Below the pieces are notes generated by a model. It saw only the letters and a program-made list of their open reading frames with translations. It did no database searches and had not been told where the DNA came from. Positions 59,741 through 64,000 of a stretch of DNA of 64,000 nucleotides are shown here, in pieces. How positions within the stretch are numbered: the stretch's first letter is position 1; each line of letters opens with the position of its first letter. The translations under genes were made by a program, and so were the position numbers. The stretch is from Alphaproteobacteria bacterium (GTDB lineage Bacteria > Myxococcota_A > UBA796 > GCA-2862545). The stretch covers positions 103,878 through 167,877 of the forward strand of contig JACKEO010000011.1 of assembly GCA_020632955.1 (NCBI GenBank), read 5' to 3'.

Positions 59741-60493
59741 ATGCAGACCCCCTTTCCCCACCGCCGCGCCATCGTCACCGGAGGCAGCCGCGGGATCGGC
59801 CTCGCCATCGCCACGGCCCTGCGCGCAGAGGGGGTGGAGGTGGTGGTGTGCGGACGCGACCCCCACACGCTCGACGACGCCCTTCGCGAGGTCCCCGGCC
59901 TCCACGGCCTGGTGGCCGACCTCGGACGCGCCGGGGCCCGCGCCGACTTCCTCGAGCAGGCGACGGAGCAGCTCGGAGGCCTCGACCTGCTGGTGCACTG
60001 CGCAGGCATCCAGCGCGCCGTGGACTGGACGCACGTCGGGCACCCCGACGAGGCCGCGCGCGAGCTGGCCCGGGAGCTCGAGATCGACCTCGTCGCGCCC
60101 CTCCACCTCACGCGCCTCGCCGCACCCGCGCTGATCGCGAGCGGCGGCACCGTGGTCTTCGTCTCGTCGATCCTCGGCGCGACCCCGAAGGCCTGCGCTC
60201 CCGCCTACTGCGCCGCCAAGGCGGGCATCCGCAGCGCGTGCGTCAGCCTGCGCGCCCAGCTCGCCCCCGTGGGCGTCTCGGTCGTCGACCTCGTGCCACC
60301 CGTCGTGGACACCCACATGACCGCCGGCCGGGCGGGGGACCGGAAGCTCACGCCCGCCGAGGTCGGCGCGAGCCTGATCGCGGGCCTGCGCGCGGGCCGC
60401 GACACCGTGGCACCCGGTCCCGCGGCCCTGGCGCTGCGCCTCCACCGGTGGGCGCCCGGGCTCCTCCGACGGGCCGTCCTCCACCAGGCGTGA
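59741..60493 (+). CDS. Short-chain dehydrogenase/reductase
   Basis: A 250-residue SDR. Cofactor motif TGGSRGIG at residues 12-19, HCAGIQ as the NNAG-like segment, catalytic Ser in VSSILG, and YCAAK with Tyr and Lys. The start ATG 59741 has GGAG six bases upstream; the TTGGC-GCCAA repeat at 59631-59647 lies in the upstream region. Closely follows the NTase terminator, so it has its own promoter. Substrate unknown; the family reduces ketones or oxidises alcohols with NAD(P). Confidence 0.9.
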   Translation: MQTPFPHRRAIVTGGSRGIGLAIATALRAEGVEVVVCGRDPHTLDDALREVPGLHGLVADLGRAGARADFLEQATEQLGGLDLLVHCAGIQRAVDWTHVGHPDEAARELARELEIDLVAPLHLTRLAAPALIASGGTVVFVSSILGATPKACAPAYCAAKAGIRSACVSLRAQLAPVGVSVVDLVPPVVDTHMTAGRAGDRKLTPAEVGASLIAGLRAGRDTVAPGPAALALRLHRWAPGLLRRAVLHQA

Positions 60494-60502
60494 CCCCTGG
60501 CG

Positions 60503-60508
60503 TAGGCT
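60503..60508 (+). promoter_or_regulatory. Putative -10 element (TAGGCT) for AraC gene
   Basis: TAGGCT at 60503-60508, 15 bp before GTG 60524, with GGGAGG in the gap. Confidence 0.4.
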
Positions 60509-60523
60509 GGGGCGGGAGGGAGC

Positions 60524-61465
60524 GTGTCCGCCAAGCTGCACGGCCTGCTGGGAGAGCTCCCGCGCGCATGGCTCGCGCGCCACGCGCCGCACCGGCTGGG
60601 CGCCCCGCCCGACGCGCCCACGCTGCCCCGCGCGGTGCAGCGGAGGCACCTGGACGCCGTCGCGGAGGAGGGCGGGGAGCCGGCGGTGCTCCTGCTCGCG
60701 CGCGGGGCGTTCGCCCACGCCAGCGAGCCCCTGGTGTACGCACTGCTCAACGCCGCCAGCGTCGGCGCCCTGATCGACAAGGAGCAGCGCCTCAACCGGT
60801 ACTTCCACTCCCACCACCGCGTGCGCGTCGAGGAGCTCGGACCGGAGGTGCTCGAGCTCGACCACGTCACCCTCGACGGAGCGCACCCCGCGCGGGTGGA
60901 GAGCCTGTTCGTGCTGGGCCTCCACCTCGAGCTGCTCGCCGAGATCGGGTGCGCGGGGGTGCGCGCCACCCTGCCGGCGTCCAGCGACCCCGCGGCGGTC
61001 GTCTTCCGGGACGGCGCCGTCCGGCCGCCGATCCCCGCGGGTGCGGCGCACCGCTGGCGGATGACGTGGACCGGCTTCCGACCACGACGCGCCTGGACGC
61101 CCGGCCTCGACGCCGTGCTCGCCAAGGCGTCCGTCGCCGTCGACCTGGAGGGCGGCCCCCGTGCCGTCGACCTCGTACGTGCCCTGGTCGGCGTCGACCT
61201 CACGCACCGGTGGAGCCTCCCGGAGGTCGCGCGCCGCCTCGGCCGCTCCACCCGCTCCCTCCAGCGCGCCCTGGGCACCGAGGGCACCTCCTTCCTGCGC
61301 GTCCTCGAGGACGCGCGCCTCGCCCAGGCCGACACGCTGCTCGCCGACCCCGCCGTTCCGATCACCGAGATCGCGTGGCGCTGCGGGTTCTCCGACACCT
61401 CGCACTTCAGCCGCCGGTTCAAGGTCCGGCGCGGCGCACCTCCGTCGGCAGTCCGTGGCGGCTGA
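60524..61465 (+). CDS. AraC-family transcriptional regulator
   Basis: A 313-residue protein. The last 95 residues contain the two HTH motifs: SLPEVARRLGRSTRSLQRAL and ITEIAWRCGFSDTSHFSRRFK. The first 200 residues form the ligand-sensing part; a LYxLL-type, helix-rich layout (ESLFVLGLHLELLAEIGCAG) resembles the GliR/ArgR-like sensing modules with an arabinose-binding-type fold absent. The start is GTG 60524. Its target is unknown; the SDR upstream is a possible candidate. Confidence 0.87.
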   Translation: MSAKLHGLLGELPRAWLARHAPHRLGAPPDAPTLPRAVQRRHLDAVAEEGGEPAVLLLARGAFAHASEPLVYALLNAASVGALIDKEQRLNRYFHSHHRVRVEELGPEVLELDHVTLDGAHPARVESLFVLGLHLELLAEIGCAGVRATLPASSDPAAVVFRDGAVRPPIPAGAAHRWRMTWTGFRPRRAWTPGLDAVLAKASVAVDLEGGPRAVDLVRALVGVDLTHRWSLPEVARRLGRSTRSLQRALGTEGTSFLRVLEDARLAQADTLLADPAVPITEIAWRCGFSDTSHFSRRFKVRRGAPPSAVRGG

Positions 61466-61577
61466 CCTCCATCAGTCGACCCGACCCGACCGACCAGGGC
61501 ACCATGGACGCGGTGAACCGACCCTTCGCAGGGCACGAGAGCACGGCGGACGCTCTACCGGGGCCTGGCGGAGCCGA

Positions 61578-62678
61578 TCAACGCCGCCCGCGGTAGGTCT
61601 CGAGGAAGCCTCGGATCCTGTCGAGGAAGATCTGCCGGTCCGCCCCGATGGCGCCGTGGGGGGAGTCCTCCAGGATCACGAGCTCCTTGTCCTCCTCGGG
61701 GGTCTCGATGGTGTCGTGGTACCACTGGCCGACCTCGGGAGGCGCGACCAGGTCGTAGGCACCGTGGATCATCAAGGTGGGGACGCGGACCCGGTGCGCG
61801 GTCTCGAGCAGCGGTGACGCCTCGACCACGCGCTCGATGAAGGCCGCGTTGGAGGTGGACGCCCGGCTGTTCGCCCAGTGGTACCAGCCGTTGTGCGGAC
61901 CGACCAGCGTGAAGGCGACCGAGGTCTGCAGTCGCTGGCCGAAGGGGATGTTCCCGTCCATGGCCGTGTAGACGCAGTCGAAGTGACGGTAGAAGTCCTC
62001 GCCGTCCTCGAGCTCCGGCGTGGCCTTCCAGAAGTCGATGCAGCCGCGCCAGAAGTCCGGATCGTCCCCTGCCCCGATCCTCTCCTGGGCGATCACGGTG
62101 CCCTTGGGAACGGCGATCCGGTACGGCTGGTTCGAGTCGATGTTCCCCTTGTAGTCGATGTGGCCGGTCAGCTTGGACTGCCGGGTCTCCCAGCGGTCGC
62201 CGAGGGTCATGTACATCGTCGCCACGGACTGGCCCCAGCTCTGCCCGATCGTGAAGACGTCGTCGACATCGTGCCGCTCGTTCATGACATCGACCACCAT
62301 CTCGAGATCGGCCGCGAAGTCCTCCCAGGTGGTCTCGGCCGGGTCGGCGTTGCCCTGTGCATTTCCCTGGTGCCGCTGATCCCAGTAGACGACCGCGTAG
62401 TCCTCCTCGAGCGTGCGCAGGGGCGAGATGTCGCCGATGGTGTCGACCCCGGGCGACGCCTCCCGGTAGACCTCGAAGAGGGCCGAGCTCCCCGGACCGC
62501 CGTGGTTGAAGATCACGAACACGCCGGAGTCCGTGTTGCCGCGCACCCACACGGGCATGTGGGCCTTGTTCCGACTGACCCAGAACAGGTCTCCATCCGT
62601 GTACTGGCAACCCTGGCTCAGGCAGAGTGCGCCGAGGAGTGCCGCACGGGGCAGGAGCGTCGCAGCGCTGGTGGTCAT
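61578..62678 (-). CDS. Lipoprotein alpha/beta hydrolase (S33-like)
   Basis: A 366-residue protein with lipobox LSQGC near residue 20. FNHGGPGSS is the HGGPG oxyanion motif of the proline-iminopeptidase/S33 family and GQSWGQSVA the nucleophile elbow. VPTLMIHGAYDLVAPP supplies the catalytic Asp and EDSPHGAI the catalytic His. The central insertion (150-260) is helical. ATG 62678 overlaps the upstream barrel-like gene by four bases. Likely a cell-surface peptidase or esterase. Confidence 0.83.
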   Translation of the reverse strand: MTTSAATLLPRAALLGALCLSQGCQYTDGDLFWVSRNKAHMPVWVRGNTDSGVFVIFNHGGPGSSALFEVYREASPGVDTIGDISPLRTLEEDYAVVYWDQRHQGNAQGNADPAETTWEDFAADLEMVVDVMNERHDVDDVFTIGQSWGQSVATMYMTLGDRWETRQSKLTGHIDYKGNIDSNQPYRIAVPKGTVIAQERIGAGDDPDFWRGCIDFWKATPELEDGEDFYRHFDCVYTAMDGNIPFGQRLQTSVAFTLVGPHNGWYHWANSRASTSNAAFIERVVEASPLLETAHRVRVPTLMIHGAYDLVAPPEVGQWYHDTIETPEEDKELVILEDSPHGAIGADRQIFLDRIRGFLETYRGRR

Positions 62679-63373
62679 CTGCCCGCTCCCGGCTCCTGGC
62701 CGAACCGCCAGATGACGCCGACGATCAGCGCCGCGTGCATCGCGATCTCCGTGTTGAAGGGGTGTTCCGCGAAGAGCTCGAGCCGGGCGAAGAGGCTGGC
62801 CGGTGCGACGTGGTTCTTCGACAGGTCCCACCCGAACCCCAACGCCCCACCGAACTTGACGTGGGGATTCCCGGCGTTGGGCTTCCTCTCGACGCCTCCG
62901 CCGGACGCTTCCTCGTAGACGTCCCCGTACGGCCACGTGTGGTAGTAGCCGACCGTCGTGAAGACCTCGCCGAAGAGACCGAACCTCGCGGTTCCCCGAT
63001 GGCCGAGCTCCGCGTCCAGGAAGTAGGCCCCGTGGCTTCGGGGGTGCAGGTAGAAGCCCGTCTTCGAAGCCACGATGAGCTTGTAGACGGGGCCTTCCCA
63101 CGCGTAGTACTCGAACCCGACGGCCAGGCCGGTGTGGGTGACGGTCTCGCCGTAGTAGGCCGCCGTCAGGGCGAACCTGCTCGCGCGCGCCGACTCGCTT
63201 CGGCTCTCGACGACCGGTCCCTCGGTGGGCGCCGGGTCCTCACGGGGACCCGGGCTGTCGGCCGCAGCCACGGTGGCCGCACCGAACACGAGCAAGGCAA
63301 GGACCACGCTGCACGCACCCCCGGTGAGTCCTGATCGTCGCGGAGTGTCGGCCGCCGCCCCATGCGACCGCAA
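62675..63373 (-). CDS. Exported beta-barrel-like protein paired with hydrolase
   Basis: About 232 residues. The start is uncertain: TTG 63373 gives a signal peptide with a basic n-region, while GTG 63307 gives a shorter one without positive charge. After a cleavage region near TVAAAD, the chain is rich in aromatic residues and Gly in alternating strands (GFEYYAWEGPVYKLIV, GYYHTWPYGDVY), as in small outer-membrane barrels. It ends in IVGVIWRFGQEPGAGR, so the last strand is followed by a short tail. The gene stop overlaps the hydrolase start, so the two are translationally coupled. Family not recognised. Confidence 0.65.
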   Translation of the reverse strand: MRSHGAAADTPRRSGLTGGACSVVLALLVFGAATVAAADSPGPREDPAPTEGPVVESRSESARASRFALTAAYYGETVTHTGLAVGFEYYAWEGPVYKLIVASKTGFYLHPRSHGAYFLDAELGHRGTARFGLFGEVFTTVGYYHTWPYGDVYEEASGGGVERKPNAGNPHVKFGGALGFGWDLSKNHVAPASLFARLELFAEHPFNTEIAMHAALIVGVIWRFGQEPGAGR

Positions 63374-63700
63374 GCGCAGCTCGCTGGGCGCGCGGGCGAG
63401 GACGAGGCCTCCAGGTGGCGGATCGGCAGGCGCAACGGCGGCTTCGCGTCCAGGGCCAGACGACGCGAAGCGTGTCGCGCCCCCGAGGTCGCGTGGACCC
63501 TGGGCAGGCTCGAGATGGCGCGGGAGCGGAGAAGGAGCGTGTGCCGCCCTCACCCCGACAGCGGCGCCGCCAGGGCCTCGTGGCGCTGCTGGCTGCCCAC
63601 GGACCACGGACCACGGCGGGATCCGTCCGTCTCTACCCCAGCGGGAGCACCACGCCGCCTCACCCGGCGGGAGGCCCGACGGGGCCATCGACTCCTCGGT
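63374..63700. other. Intergenic region upstream of barrel-like gene
   Basis: The open frames here are compositional. I see no gene, RNA or clear promoter; the msrA stop at 63701-63703 marks its right edge. The promoter of the barrel-hydrolase pair should lie here. Confidence 0.4.
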
Positions 63701-64000
63701 TCAGCCGGCCACACCCGTCCCGATCGGGCAGGACACCCCCGTCCCCCCCACCCCGCAGTACCCGTCCGGGTTCTTGTGCAGGTACTGCTGGTGGTAGTCC
63801 TCCCCCACGTAGAACGGCCCGGCCTCCGCCACCTCCGTCGTGATCTCCCCGAAGCCCGCCGCCGTGAGCCGCTCCTGGTAGACCCGCAGGCTGGCCCGCG
63901 CCGCCGCCGCCTGCGCCTCGCCCACGGTGAAGATCGCCGACCGGTACTGCGTGCCCACGTCGCCGCCCTGCCGCATGCCCTGCGTGGGGTCGTGCCCCTC
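63701..64000 (-). CDS. msrA: Peptide-methionine (S)-S-oxide reductase, C-terminal part
   Basis: The gene continues beyond the window end. EGHDPTQGMRQGGDVGTQYRSAIF and YHQQYLHKNPDGYCG are the conserved MsrA segments, the last containing the recycling Cys region. MsrA reduces methionine-S-sulfoxide in oxidised proteins using thioredoxin. The catalytic GCFWG motif would be upstream outside the window. Confidence 0.95.
   Translation of the reverse strand, partial: EGHDPTQGMRQGGDVGTQYRSAIFTVGEAQAAAARASLRVYQERLTAAGFGEITTEVAEAGPFYVGEDYHQQYLHKNPDGYCGVGGTGVSCPIGTGVAG

Overview
The window is a chromosomal segment with very high GC (about 72-73 percent by eye), almost fully coding and with strong G/C third-position bias. 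It carries many lipoproteins with short lipoboxes followed by Asp/Ser/Thr/Gly-rich linkers. Large secreted proteins are built from FG-GAP, MopE-like DCDD and thrombospondin type 3 calcium repeats. There is also a giant Ser/Thr kinase-AAA-TPR regulator. This combination points to a Gram-negative Myxococcota (former Deltaproteobacteria) or a close relative; that is inference from gene content, with no rRNA present. LAYOUT. 1-4.2 kb: end of a TruC-like pseudouridine synthase, a polytopic membrane protein and a Cys/Met-type PLP enzyme. 4.4-11.1 kb: one giant secreted repeat protein. 11.1-21 kb: an HTTM membrane protein with partner, a TlpA-like thioredoxin, secreted lipoproteins, an M16 peptidase coupled to a BP74-like lipoprotein, a serine-hydrolase lipoprotein and a pirin. 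21-32 kb: an AlkB-type hydroxylase, a DyP peroxidase coupled to a frameshifted FAD oxidoreductase with an OmpA-like insertion, an orphan gene, and a tight isoprenoid-type operon (prenyl diphosphate synthase, two unknowns, CrtC-like lipocalin, SCP2-like protein). 32.2-35.2 kb: an accessory island with two VapBC-type modules in opposite orientation, a strict 21-bp tandem repeat and a small lipoprotein. It is flanked by two copies of the same gene-end sequence. 35.2-50.5 kb: kinase-AAA-TPR protein, methyltransferase, M50 protease, PD40 lipoprotein, a Rieske oxygenase overlapping a cytochrome P450 fused to two cyclic-nucleotide-binding domains, small membrane and secreted proteins, a sulfotransferase-like protein and a YeeE/YedE pair. 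50.6-64 kb: outer-membrane-like proteins, an aldo/keto reductase divergent from a LysR regulator, a second (canonical) P450, hydrolase and beta-lactamase-family proteins, a HigA-like antitoxin coupled to a nucleotidyltransferase, an SDR, an AraC regulator, a barrel-hydrolase pair and the end of msrA. HOW THE GENES FIT TOGETHER. Oxidative lipid and isoprenoid chemistry recurs (AlkB, DyP, FAD oxidoreductase, prenyl synthase, CrtC-like hydratase, SCP2, Rieske, two P450s). This suggests modification of hydrophobic terpenoid or sterol-like molecules, but no substrate can be read from sequence. Several genes have a TAnnnT -10 element close to the start codon. In three cases the hexamer lies exactly six nucleotides before the start codon, which suggests leaderless mRNAs. 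The most unusual elements are the P450-CNB-CNB fusion with a non-canonical I-helix, the HigA-nucleotidyltransferase pair, the FAD/OmpA chimera and the duplicated junction flanking the toxin-antitoxin island.
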